From: an uncultured Lachnospiraceae bacterium
GTDB lineage: Bacteria > Bacillota > Clostridia > Lachnospirales > Lachnospiraceae
Reading direction: 5' to 3'
NCBI GenBank assembly: GCA_944382125.1
Contig: CALWMV010000001.1
Span: 119,054 to 183,053 of the forward strand
Length of the DNA: 64,000 nucleotides
In this document: piece after piece, positions 27,711-36,037 of the stretch
Position numbering within the stretch: position 1 is the first letter of the stretch
Layout: every line of letters begins with the position of its first letter
Notes under the pieces: model-generated
The model's input: the letters and a program-made list of their open reading frames with translations, nothing else
What the model was told of the DNA's origin: nothing
Databases searched by the model: none
Made by a program: the position numbers and the translations under genes

Positions 27711-28553
27711 TCATCCCTTGACTGCTCCGGCAACTACACCCTTTATTATATACTTCTGTCCGATAAGGTAAATGATGATTATCGGAAGTATGGCCAGCAT
27801 TATACATGCCATCATGGGGCCCATCTCTACCCTTCCGTAGCTTCCCCTGAAGAACTGTATCAGCATGGATATGGTCCTGTACTTATTGATGTCAAGAATC
27901 AGGGTAGGAAGCAGGTAGTCGTTCCAGATCCACATGGCCTCAAGTATGGCCACGGAGACCATGGTGGGACGAAGCAGGGGCAGCACTATGTGAAAATAGG
28001 TCTGAAGCGGATTGCAGCCATCTATCATAGAGGCCTCCTCCATGTCTATGGGTACGCTCCTCATGAATCCGCAGAACATAAATACCGCAAGTCCGGCTCC
28101 GAAGCCCAGATATATCACCCAGAGCACCCAGGGGGTGTTGAGCTTTAGGGTGTCCGCCATGGATGAGAGGGTAAACATCACCATCTGGAAGGGCACTACC
28201 ATGGAAAAGGCACAGAGCATGTAAAGGGCCTTTGTCACCTTGGTGTGCACCCTTGTGATATACCAGGCGAACATGGAACAGAATATGAGTATCGCCAGCA
28301 CCGAGGTCACGGTAATGAAGGTGGTATAGAAAAGGCTCATGAGAAAGCCCTGGGTCCCTATGGCATTTTCATAATTCTCAAGTCCCGCAAAGGTCTCTGC
28401 CGTGGGAAGCTCAAAGGCCGTACTCGTGCTGATGGCGCTCTCCACCTTGAGGGAATTTATCAGCACCATGAATATGGGATACATATAGAGCACGGAGATC
28501 ACTGTCATGACTATACTCCAGAGCCTGTTGGAAAAATGCCTCTCTTTACTCAT
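27711..28553 (-). CDS. Carbohydrate ABC transporter permease (MalG type)
   Basis: A 280-residue permease with six membrane segments and the MalG-type EAA motif EEASMIDGCNPLQTYFHIVLPLLRP near 183-207. The N-terminus MSKERHFSNRLW is a short cytoplasmic tail before the first helix. Its ATG overlaps the stop of the partner permease as ATGA, so the two are made in equal amounts. It forms the membrane channel for the binding protein encoded at 29555. Confidence 0.92.
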   Translation of the reverse strand: MSKERHFSNRLWSIVMTVISVLYMYPIFMVLINSLKVESAISTSTAFELPTAETFAGLENYENAIGTQGFLMSLFYTTFITVTSVLAILIFCSMFAWYITRVHTKVTKALYMLCAFSMVVPFQMVMFTLSSMADTLKLNTPWVLWVIYLGFGAGLAVFMFCGFMRSVPIDMEEASMIDGCNPLQTYFHIVLPLLRPTMVSVAILEAMWIWNDYLLPTLILDINKYRTISMLIQFFRGSYGRVEMGPMMACIMLAILPIIIIYLIGQKYIIKGVVAGAVKG

Positions 28554-29401
28554 TGCTGCACCTCCTTCTCTCTGGTCACCTTAAGCTGGATAAGAGAGAT
28601 GGCCACTACTATGATGCAGAATATAACTGCCTTGGCCTGGCCTATGCCTCTCCACTGGGGGCCTGAACGTCCGTAGAAGGTATAATAGATATTGTAGGCC
28701 AGAAGTTCACTCTGGTGAGCAGGCTGTCCTCCCGTAAGAGCCATATTCTGATCGAAGAGCTTGAAGCTGTTTGTGATAGTCAGGAAAAGGCAGATGGTGA
28801 TGGAGGGCATGAGCATGGGCAGCTTCACCTTGATGAAGGTCTGCCAGGGCGTGGCTCCGTCTATCTCCGCCGCCTCTATGAGGGTATCGGGTATGCTCTG
28901 AAGTCCCGCGATATATATTATCATCATATATCCTATCTGCTGCCAGCACATGAGGATGACCAAGCCCCAGAATCCTGCCGTGGGATCAAGGGCAAGCAGA
29001 GGCCTTTCCAGAAGGCTCAGCACGCAGTTAAGCAGTATCTGCCATATATATCCCAGAACTATGCCGCCTATGAGGTTGGGCATGAAGAATACGGTACGAA
29101 AGATATTTGTCCCCTTTATGGCCCTGGTAAGTATGAGGGCCACCGCAAGTCCTCCCAGATTTATGGCCAGAGTGCTCACTGCTACGAAGGCACAGTTATA
29201 CCAGAAGGCGTGGGTAAAGGTAGTATCGCTTAAGGCCCTCGAAAAGTTGGAAAGCCCCATGAAGGCAGCGTCCCTTACCGTCGTAAACTGGCAGAAGGCA
29301 AGGTATACACCCTGGAGGAAGGGGATTATGAAGCCGATAAGAAATGCCGCAAGTGTAGGAAGCAGAAATATCGGCCAATATTTTTTAATGGCTTTTTCCA
29401 A
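28550..29401 (-). CDS. Carbohydrate ABC transporter permease (MalF type)
   Basis: A 283-residue permease with six membrane helices and the EAA loop IEAAEIDGATPWQTFIKVKLP. The likely start is a TTG at 29401 (then EKAIKKYWPIFLLPT) with AAGGAGG five bases before it. The ATG reading from 29488 would add 29 residues encoded by the hairpin-rich intercistronic region and has no ribosome site. It follows the binding-protein gene after 153 bases and is coupled to the MalG-type partner. Confidence 0.9.
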   Translation of the reverse strand: MEKAIKKYWPIFLLPTLAAFLIGFIIPFLQGVYLAFCQFTTVRDAAFMGLSNFSRALSDTTFTHAFWYNCAFVAVSTLAINLGGLAVALILTRAIKGTNIFRTVFFMPNLIGGIVLGYIWQILLNCVLSLLERPLLALDPTAGFWGLVILMCWQQIGYMMIIYIAGLQSIPDTLIEAAEIDGATPWQTFIKVKLPMLMPSITICLFLTITNSFKLFDQNMALTGGQPAHQSELLAYNIYYTFYGRSGPQWRGIGQAKAVIFCIIVVAISLIQLKVTREKEVQQ

Positions 29402-29422
29402 AATATCCTCCTTATGATCGCA

Positions 29423-29503
29423 ATACGGGCAGGCCGCGCAACTTTCGGCAGCCCGCCCGTATCTGTCTGTCCCGGAGACCGGGAACATAGTCCCGGATCC
29501 CGG
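29423..29503 (-). other. Intercistronic stem-loops between binding-protein and permease genes
   Basis: ATACGGGC (29423-29430) pairs with GCCCGTAT (29455-29462), and a second set (GTCCCGGAGACCGGGAAC, then GTCCCGGATCCCGG, 29470-29503) gives further hairpins. No T-run follows on the minus strand, so these more likely protect the binding-protein mRNA end than terminate transcription, as known for malE-malF. Confidence 0.5.
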
Positions 29504-29554
29504 TGTCTTATCTCTTTATTGAGCTTTTGAGCGGGCTCTTTTCAGAACCTCACA

Positions 29555-30955
29555 TCAGCCGTTTGCCAGAGCGTACTCTGCTGCCCAGTTGTCCACGAAG
29601 GCAGAAACTACGGAAGCCCAATTCTCATCGGTCTGGTCCGCTGCGTATACGGCCAGAGCAGAGCCTACCATGTTCTTCCACTCCTCGGAGGGCATGGTGG
29701 TGAAGTTCCAGCTTACGGGAGTCTTGCCGGCTGCCGTAAGGGCTGCATCCTCTGCTACAAAGAGGTTGGAGGACTCGGGAGCCTTACTGAAGGGGATGGC
29801 AAAGGCCATACCTGCTCCGCCTGAAGGCATTGCGCCCTCGCCGCCGGTCATAGCTGCAAGTGCTGTCTCATCCGTTACGCACCACTCCATGAAGTCGAGA
29901 GTAGCCTGGATATCCTCCTCGCTTGCGTTCTTATTTACACACCAGTAGTTCTCACTGCCTGTGCAGAGACCCTGATTAGCCTCGTCGCCTGCGCCTATAT
30001 AAATGGGGATCATGGTAACGTCCTCGTCAGAGAACTTGCCCTCGCCTACTACATTTGCATACTCCCAGGATCCGTTCTGATAGAATACGGCCTCGCCGTT
30101 TACGAACTCGTTGAGGGAGTCGTTGGCTGTCTTTGCCGTAAGCTCTGCGGGAGAGCAGGTGGAGTTATTGATGTAAAGATCCCAGATGTTCCTGTAATTG
30201 TCAAGATAGGTGCCCTCAATAGCCTCTGTGGAGCTTATACCCTTATCCTGATACTCGAAGTATATGGGAAGGTTTGCAAGGTGGGTCTTGAAGCGCCAGT
30301 CAGAGGAGCTGTCCATGCCTGCGGAGGTGAATGCGGCAAATCCGAGCTCATCCTGCCTTGCGGTAATGTCCTCGGCCACGGCCTTGAGATCGTCGAAGGA
30401 CTGTATATCCTCTACGGTGTAGCCTGCCTCGGAAAGGAGGGTCTTATTTACTATAAGTCCATAGGACTCTATAACGTAAGCTATGCCGTATACGGCTCCG
30501 TCCTCGCTGAGAGCGTAGTCATCGCTGGTAAGCTCGCCGTAGATGGCGCTTCCGCTCAGATCATAGCAGTAGTCCTTCCAGTTGTTGAGGCCTACGGGGC
30601 CGTTTACCTGGAAAAGGGTGGGAGCGTCACTGGAAGCCATCTCACTGGTGAGCATGGTCTCATATGTGCCGGATGCTGCCGTAACTACGGTCACAGGAAC
30701 ACCTGTCTCCTCCGTATAGATGGAAGCCAGTTCCTGCCACTGGGCATCCTGCTCGGGCTTGAAGTTGAGATAATATACAGAGCCTTCCCCTGCCGCGGCT
30801 GCTGCCTCGGTCTCTCCAGACTCAGCCGCCTCAGTCTCTGCCGCAGCTTCCGTATCCGCTGCCGCCGTAGTCTCAGTGCCGGAACCTGAGCATCCCGCTA
30901 AAAGTGAAAGCGACATCGCTGCTGTAAGCCCCAATGCCAAAAACCTTTTTTTCAT
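29555..30955 (-). CDS. Extracellular sugar-binding lipoprotein
   Basis: A 466-residue solute-binding protein of the maltose/multiple-sugar (family 1) type. The signal peptide MKKRFLALGLTAAMSLSLLAGC ends in the lipobox LAGC (Cys22), followed by a Glu/Ala/Thr-rich linker to about residue 60. The mature part shows features of the fold (AEDITARQDELGFAAFTSAG, VFYQNGSWEYANVVGEG, LDFMEWCVTDE). It is the first gene of the maltodextrin operon, with GGAGG upstream of the ATG and three tandem operators further upstream. MalQ in the operon supports an alpha-glucan ligand, though this is inferred. Confidence 0.92.
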   Translation of the reverse strand: MKKRFLALGLTAAMSLSLLAGCSGSGTETTAAADTEAAAETEAAESGETEAAAAAGEGSVYYLNFKPEQDAQWQELASIYTEETGVPVTVVTAASGTYETMLTSEMASSDAPTLFQVNGPVGLNNWKDYCYDLSGSAIYGELTSDDYALSEDGAVYGIAYVIESYGLIVNKTLLSEAGYTVEDIQSFDDLKAVAEDITARQDELGFAAFTSAGMDSSSDWRFKTHLANLPIYFEYQDKGISSTEAIEGTYLDNYRNIWDLYINNSTCSPAELTAKTANDSLNEFVNGEAVFYQNGSWEYANVVGEGKFSDEDVTMIPIYIGAGDEANQGLCTGSENYWCVNKNASEEDIQATLDFMEWCVTDETALAAMTGGEGAMPSGGAGMAFAIPFSKAPESSNLFVAEDAALTAAGKTPVSWNFTTMPSEEWKNMVGSALAVYAADQTDENWASVVSAFVDNWAAEYALANG

Positions 30956-31014
30956 TTTGTTTCCTCCTCCTTGTTTCTGTTTAAAGCTTTAAAGTGTATA
31001 CTCTGTTGGTTTTT

Positions 31015-31050
31015 GGAAACATTTCCGGAAATGTTTTCGGAAACGTTTCC
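31015..31050. promoter_or_regulatory. Three abutting 12-bp LacI-type operators
   Basis: GGAAACATTTCC (31015-31026), GGAAATGTTTTC (31027-31038) and GGAAACGTTTCC (31039-31050) lie end to end about 60-95 bases upstream of the binding-protein ATG. The last is a perfect palindrome. On the minus strand a -10-like TATACA lies downstream of them. They are the likely targets of the operon's LacI protein; the last also resembles a CcpA cre site. Confidence 0.65.
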
Positions 31051-31137
31051 AAAAATATTATTTTAATTATAGATTTTTTATTTAATATAGTCAATAGAAA
31101 GCTGAACTTTGAAGAAAACTTTGTCGTTTTACTACAA

Positions 31138-31177
31138 AAAGACTTCGGGCATCTTGTGCATTATGCCCGAAGTCTTT
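31138..31177 (-). terminator. Strong 15-bp hairpin terminator
   Basis: AAAGACTTCGGGCAT (31138-31152) and ATGCCCGAAGTCTTT (31163-31177) form a perfect 15-bp stem with a 10-base loop; on the minus strand the helix runs into CTTTTTG. No protein gene ends just upstream on that strand, since the ABC exporter has its own terminator at 31540-31571. It may therefore end a small RNA. Confidence 0.75.
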
Positions 31178-31340
31178 CACGCTTTATCTGTATTTTTTAT
31201 CAATAACGATGCTTTGCGCTGCCAGTCTTCTCCATCCGGGGCCTATAGCTTCCTTAGGCTTTACGGCTCAGGTCACTGGTCTTATAGACTGTGTGATACT
31301 GACATAAGCCGTCAATGAAATGTCAATGTCACTTTCAAAA
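31178..31340 (-). ncRNA. Possible structured small RNA
   Basis: The 643-base gap between the maltodextrin operon and the ABC exporter has no credible gene. Read on the minus strand, it shows consecutive hairpins, ACGGCT/AGCCGT (31312-31307 with 31268-31263) and GCCTA/TAGGC (about 31259-31241), leading into the terminator at 31138-31177. A TTGACA occurs near 31331, but I cannot place a convincing -10. No known RNA family is recognised. Farther right are a GGGGATGCAT/ATGCATCCCC hairpin (31408-31431) and a pyrimidine-rich tract. Confidence 0.3.
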
Positions 31341-31539
31341 TCGGCCTTTTGTCCCTCGCAAAATCGTCCTCTTTTATTTTTCCTTTTTTCTTCCTTTTTC
31401 TTTTTTGGGGGATGCATTCCGATGCATCCCCTCCCTTTCCTCTCCATTCCTTTCTTAGCACACTACGGCTTTGAAGCTATCCTTTTCGCACTTTTCTTCA
31501 TTACTTTCATCAAAATATTCTCGGTGATTTTCCGCATAG

Positions 31540-31571
31540 AAAAAGAGCAGGAAAGCTTAACTTTCCTGCTC
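31540..31571 (-). terminator. Terminator of the MarR-ABC exporter operon
   Basis: GAGCAGGAAAG (31545-31555) pairs perfectly with CTTTCCTGCTC (31561-31571) around a five-base loop. On the minus strand it is followed by TTTTTC. It lies about 120 bases after the second ABC gene. Confidence 0.82.
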
Positions 31572-31693
31572 AAAAGCCTTATATAGCTTATTTTTACGGA
31601 TGGAATACAGCTCTATGCACCGGGATGTTTCCGCATCGGATAAGGTGTCGGTATGGGACGGGACGGGAACAACAGCTGTCCGCATCTCCTTCT

Positions 31694-33607
31694 TTACTCC
31701 AGCTCAAACGCACCCGTATACAGCTGATAATATGTTCCCTTCTTTGCTATAAGCTCATCATGGCTGCCCCGCTCTATGATGCGTCCGTGGTCCAGTACCA
31801 TGATGACATCTGAGTTCTGGACCGTGGAGAGCCTATGGGCGATGACAAAGGTGGTACGGCCATGCATCAGCCTGTCCATACCTGCCTGTACCAGGGCCTC
31901 GGTATGGGTATCGATGGAGGAGGTTGCCTCATCCAGTATCATGACCGGAGGATCTGCCACGGCAGCCCTTGCGATGGAAAGGAGCTGTCTCTGTCCCTGG
32001 GACAGACCTGCTCCGCCGCCCTTGAGCATGGTATCGTAGCCCTTCGGAAGCATCCTTATGAAGCTGTCCGCATTGGCAAGCTTTGCGGCTGCTATACATT
32101 CCTCATCAGTGGCATCGGGCTTTCCGTATCTGATGTTCTCCATGACGGTGCCGGTAAACAGATATACATCCTGCAGCACCACGCCCAGGGAACGGCGCAG
32201 ATCCTGCTTCTTTATCTTATTGATGTTTATACCGTCATATCTGATCTTGCCGTCATCTATGTCATAGAAACGGTTTATCAGATTCGTAATGGTGGTTTTG
32301 CCGGCTCCGGTAGCTCCTACGAAGGCCACCTTCTGTCCGGGCTCTGCATAGAGAGTGATGTCATGAAGCACCTCCTTGCCCTCCACATAGGAGAAATCCA
32401 CATGGTCCAGCACTACTCTGCCCTCAAGCTTAGTATAGGTGATGGTGCCGTCAGCCTGATGGGGATGCTTCCATGCCCACATGCCAGTGTGCTCGGAAGT
32501 CTCCACTATCTCGTCATTTTCTTCTCTGGCATTAACCAAGGTCACATAGCCATTGTCCGCCTCAGGAAGCTCATCCATGAACCTGAATATCCTGCCTGCT
32601 CCGGCAAGGGCCATGATAACGGAATTGAACTGGTTCGCCATCTGAGCAATGGGGTTGACGAAGTTCCTTGAAAGGGTCAGGAAAGAGGCTATCACTCCCA
32701 CGGTGATGGTATCAGTACCTGCAAGCCCAAGATTCGGCACTCCGCTTATGGCCATGTATGATCCGATAACGGCTATGGCCACATAAGTAGCATATCCGAG
32801 GCCGTTCATCATGGGCATCATGGAGTTCGCACGGCCATTGGCATTGGTGGCAGCAAGCCTCCACTGCTCATTTCTCTTGGCAAAGCCATCTATATTTTTA
32901 TCCTCATGGCAGAATACCTTGATGACCTTCTGGCCATTTATCATCTCCTCGATATAGCCGTTCAGTGCACCTATGGACTGCTGCTGCCTTACGAAGAAGA
33001 AGGCAGTCTTGCCTGTGACCTTCTTTACGATGAAAAGTATTATTATCACACTCAGGATCACTATCAATGTCAGCCATACGCTCAGGTACAGCATGCAGCA
33101 GAACACGGCCACCATCGTGAAGGTCGAGGATACCAGATGAGGCATGGACTGGGCTATGAACTGCCTCAGGGTGTCAGTATCATTGGTATAAAGGCTCATG
33201 ATCTCGCCATGGGTATGGGTATCAAAGAAGCTTATGGGCAGATACTGCATCTTTGAGAACATATCGTCCCTGATGTTCTTGAGAGTAGCCTGGGCCGTGG
33301 TGACCATCAGCCTGTTATACATATATCCGCACACGACTCCGATCACATATATCACGGCCATGGTGCATAACGCCTTTATAAGACCGGTAAATACCGGAGA
33401 CGCCTCCAGGAGAAGCGGCGTTATATAGTTGTCTATCAGTATCTCGACAAACATGGCTGAACCCGCCGAGGTCAGCGCCGAGATAAGTATGCAGCAGAAT
33501 ACCACTATAAGTGTCTTTTTGTAGGCAGCCATATAGGAAAGCAGCCTCTTGAGCACTTCCTTATCAAAGCGCTGTGTCGGTTTTACATTAACGGTGTTTT
33601 TACTCAT
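31694..33607 (-). CDS. ABC exporter, canonical half (TMD-NBD fusion)
   Basis: A 637-residue half-transporter: an ABC exporter membrane domain with six helices (about 30-340) and a C-terminal ATPase. Walker A is GATGAGKTT, Walker B MILDEATSSID with the catalytic Glu, and the signature loop is degenerate as GLSQGQRQ. A hydrophilic loop before the ATPase (TSEHTGMWAWKHPHQADG) is a small extra. The start at 33607 overlaps the previous gene by 8 bases. Together with the adjacent half it forms a heterodimeric exporter of the multidrug type, controlled by the MarR protein upstream. Substrate unknown. Confidence 0.92.
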   Translation of the reverse strand: MSKNTVNVKPTQRFDKEVLKRLLSYMAAYKKTLIVVFCCILISALTSAGSAMFVEILIDNYITPLLLEASPVFTGLIKALCTMAVIYVIGVVCGYMYNRLMVTTAQATLKNIRDDMFSKMQYLPISFFDTHTHGEIMSLYTNDTDTLRQFIAQSMPHLVSSTFTMVAVFCCMLYLSVWLTLIVILSVIIILFIVKKVTGKTAFFFVRQQQSIGALNGYIEEMINGQKVIKVFCHEDKNIDGFAKRNEQWRLAATNANGRANSMMPMMNGLGYATYVAIAVIGSYMAISGVPNLGLAGTDTITVGVIASFLTLSRNFVNPIAQMANQFNSVIMALAGAGRIFRFMDELPEADNGYVTLVNAREENDEIVETSEHTGMWAWKHPHQADGTITYTKLEGRVVLDHVDFSYVEGKEVLHDITLYAEPGQKVAFVGATGAGKTTITNLINRFYDIDDGKIRYDGININKIKKQDLRRSLGVVLQDVYLFTGTVMENIRYGKPDATDEECIAAAKLANADSFIRMLPKGYDTMLKGGGAGLSQGQRQLLSIARAAVADPPVMILDEATSSIDTHTEALVQAGMDRLMHGRTTFVIAHRLSTVQNSDVIMVLDHGRIIERGSHDELIAKKGTYYQLYTGAFELE

Positions 33608-35351
33608 CCTCAGCGCCTCCCTTCTGCTGCTGTTCAAAGGTCTCCCTGTACATGGGCGAAGTCTTCAGGAGCTCCTCATGGGTGCCCATGGCAGCTATAC
33701 GTCCGTCCTCGAGCACAATGATCTTGTCCGCATTCTGGACAGAGCTTATACGCTGGGAGATGATTATCTTTGTGGTATCAGGTATATAGGTCCTGAAGGA
33801 GCTCTGGATGATGGCATCGGTCTTGGTATCCACCGCACTGGTGGAATCATCCAATATCAGCACCTTAGGCTTCTTAAGAAGAGCCCTGGCTATGCAGAGC
33901 CTCTGCTTCTGTCCTCCGGATACATTGGTACCGCCCTGCTCTATGTAGGTATCATACTTATCCGGGAACTGCTCTATGAATTCATCGGCACAGGCAAGGT
34001 GGGCTGCCTCCCTGATCTCCTCATCGGTGGCCTGCTCATTACCCCAGCGCAGATTTTCAGCGATAGTACCGGAAAAGAGCTCGTTCTTCTGAAGCACCAT
34101 GGCTACAGAATTACGGAGCACCTCTATGTCGTAGTCTCTTACATCCACATCGCCTATCATGACACGGCCTGCCGTTACGTCATAAAGCCTCGGGATAAGC
34201 TGCACGAGGGATGACTTGGAGGAACCGGTGCCGCCTATGATGCCAAGGGTCTCTCCAGACTTAAGCTCCAGATTTATGTCATCCAGCACCTTCTTGTCTG
34301 CATTCTTATCGTACTTAAGATCCACATGCTCAAAGCAAACATCACCATTTTTAACCTCCATAACGGGAGAGGCAGGGTCGGTGATATCCGACTTCTCGGA
34401 AAGGACCTCCGTGATACGCTCTGCTGAGGATCCTGCTATGGTCATCATGACGAAGACCATGGAAAGCATCATCAGGCTGGAAAGAGTCTGTATGCTGTAG
34501 GTGATGAGTGCTGTCAAATTTCCTGTGGTAAGTCCCACTGCGGGGTCATTGCCGCTTGCCACGATGGCCTGGGCTCCGATCCAGGAGATCAGGATCATGC
34601 AGGCATACATGCAGCCCTGCATCAGGGGCATGTTGAGGGCAGTGAAGCGCTCCGCCTTTGAAAACAGCTTATAGATCCTGTCTGATACCTTTCCGAACTT
34701 ATCGATCTCATGCTCCTGCTGGTCAAAGGTCTTGACCACTCGGATGGCCTGAACATTTTCCTGTACTACTGAGTTAAGCTCATCATAGGTGTGGAATACC
34801 TTCTGGAAGATGGGCATAACCACCCTGATGATCGCAAAGAGCCCGATACCAAGTATCGGTATGGCGATCAGGAACAGGGATGATATCTCCGCATTGATCC
34901 TGAAGGCTGCCGTCATGGAAAATATCAGCATAAGCGGCGACCTTATGACCATACGGGTCATCATCTGATAAGCCATCTGTACGTTGGTCACATCCGTGGT
35001 CAGCCTGGTGACCAGGGATGCCGTGGAAAACTTGTCGATATTTGAAAATGAAAATGTCTGGATATTCTGATACATATCCATACGAAGGTTGGATGCAAAG
35101 CCTGCTGAGCTTCTGGCCGCAAGTCTGGCTGCCGCCATGCCCGTAATAAGCTGCATGGCCGCAAACAGCAGGAGCATGCCGCCATACCTCCATACCATGG
35201 ACGTGTCTCCTGCATTGATACCATAGTCTATAAGTCCCGACATGGTCGTGGGGATGACTATCTCGAATAACACCTCCAGGGCAGAGAGACATATGGTTAT
35301 GATCGCGCCCTTCGTATACTGTCTTGAGCTTTTGAATAAAGTCTTAATCAT
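33600..35351 (-). CDS. ABC exporter, degenerate-site half
   Basis: A 583-residue half-transporter with six membrane helices (about 15-300) and an ATPase. Walker A is GGTGSSKSS and the signature is the canonical VSGGQKQRL. Walker B reads LILDDSTSAVD, so the catalytic Glu is replaced by Asp. In known heterodimeric exporters (TM287/288, BmrCD) such a replacement marks the non-hydrolysing site, and the partner gene carries the complementary pattern. It starts 8 bases after the MarR stop. It probably exports drugs or another amphipathic compound. Confidence 0.92.
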   Translation of the reverse strand: MIKTLFKSSRQYTKGAIITICLSALEVLFEIVIPTTMSGLIDYGINAGDTSMVWRYGGMLLLFAAMQLITGMAAARLAARSSAGFASNLRMDMYQNIQTFSFSNIDKFSTASLVTRLTTDVTNVQMAYQMMTRMVIRSPLMLIFSMTAAFRINAEISSLFLIAIPILGIGLFAIIRVVMPIFQKVFHTYDELNSVVQENVQAIRVVKTFDQQEHEIDKFGKVSDRIYKLFSKAERFTALNMPLMQGCMYACMILISWIGAQAIVASGNDPAVGLTTGNLTALITYSIQTLSSLMMLSMVFVMMTIAGSSAERITEVLSEKSDITDPASPVMEVKNGDVCFEHVDLKYDKNADKKVLDDINLELKSGETLGIIGGTGSSKSSLVQLIPRLYDVTAGRVMIGDVDVRDYDIEVLRNSVAMVLQKNELFSGTIAENLRWGNEQATDEEIREAAHLACADEFIEQFPDKYDTYIEQGGTNVSGGQKQRLCIARALLKKPKVLILDDSTSAVDTKTDAIIQSSFRTYIPDTTKIIISQRISSVQNADKIIVLEDGRIAAMGTHEELLKTSPMYRETFEQQQKGGAEDE

Positions 35352-35359
35352 ACGGTCTC

Positions 35360-35809
35360 CTATATATTTTGTCTTGTCCTTGTGCTGCGGCTGAGATTTT
35401 CATATACCCTGAAAAGATAGTTATCGAACTGCTCTCTTTCCTCATCAGAAAATCCATAGAACATGGCTTCGTCCTGCTCCCTAAGGGATTCGAGCATGCT
35501 GTTCCCTACCCTTATGGACTTTTCCGTAAGGCTGACTATCTTATTGCGGCGGTCCGAGGCATCTATCCTGCAGGTCACGAAGCCGTTCTGCTCCATGCGG
35601 GATACTATGCCTACTACCGTAGGATGAGATACCTCAAGAAAGCTTTCGAGCTCCTTCTGTGTGCATTCCCCTCCGTTTCGAGACAGAAAGCCTATCAGCC
35701 GGCTCTGTGCCCAGGTAAGGTCCTGCTTTTTAAGCATATGATTGGATTCCCTCACAAGTACATCTGTTATTATCTTAAGGAGGTAGCCGGTTTTTTTCTT
35801 CTCATTCAT
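35360..35809 (-). CDS. MarR-family transcriptional regulator
   Basis: A 149-residue MarR protein. The winged helix spans about residues 38-100: LTWAQSRLIGFLSRNGGECT, QKELESFLEVSHPTVVGIVS and RMEQNGFVTCRIDASDRRNK. It is followed by the C-terminal dimerisation helices. The ATG at 35809 has GGAGAGG upstream; a TTG six codons earlier is less likely. Its own promoter is overlaid by two palindromes, so it likely represses itself and the two exporter genes behind it, with relief by the exported compound. Confidence 0.92.
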   Translation of the reverse strand: MNEKKKTGYLLKIITDVLVRESNHMLKKQDLTWAQSRLIGFLSRNGGECTQKELESFLEVSHPTVVGIVSRMEQNGFVTCRIDASDRRNKIVSLTEKSIRVGNSMLESLREQDEAMFYGFSDEEREQFDNYLFRVYENLSRSTRTRQNI

Positions 35810-35828
35810 GATCCTCTCCAATCTCAAA

Positions 35829-35867
35829 GTGTAGCACGCTACACAGTATAATGTGTAGCCTGCTACA
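35829..35867. promoter_or_regulatory. Two MarR operators over the promoter
   Basis: GTGTAGC-AC-GCTACAC (35829-35844) and TGTAGC-CT-GCTACA (35854-35867) share the half-site TGTAGC with a 2-bp centre. One fills the promoter spacer and the other lies just downstream of the -10, over the expected start site. Confidence 0.75.
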
Positions 35868-35873
35868 TGTCAA
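35845..35873 (-). promoter_or_regulatory. Promoter of the MarR-ABC exporter operon
   Basis: On the minus strand TTGACA (35873-35868) and TATACT (35850-35845) are 17 bases apart. The match is near-consensus, as expected for a promoter that is held off by a repressor. Confidence 0.82.
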
Positions 35874-36037
35874 TAAACACCCTGTTTTTTTCACAAAATA
35901 TTCACAAAAACGCCTCCCCTGCCGGATCCTTTTATCCAGCAAAGAAAGCGCCTGATTATAATAATTCGATATTAAGATGTAAACCCTGAGTCTTTCTCTT
36001 CTTAAAGCTTCAGGATCAAGCCTCAGTCCTCACTGTC

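Noticed and set aside
31320..31586. Open frame of 88 codons coding a Phe-rich hydrophobic peptide on the plus strand
   Set aside because: It has no ribosome site, arises from a T-rich tract and overlaps the exporter terminator; it is more likely a chance frame.
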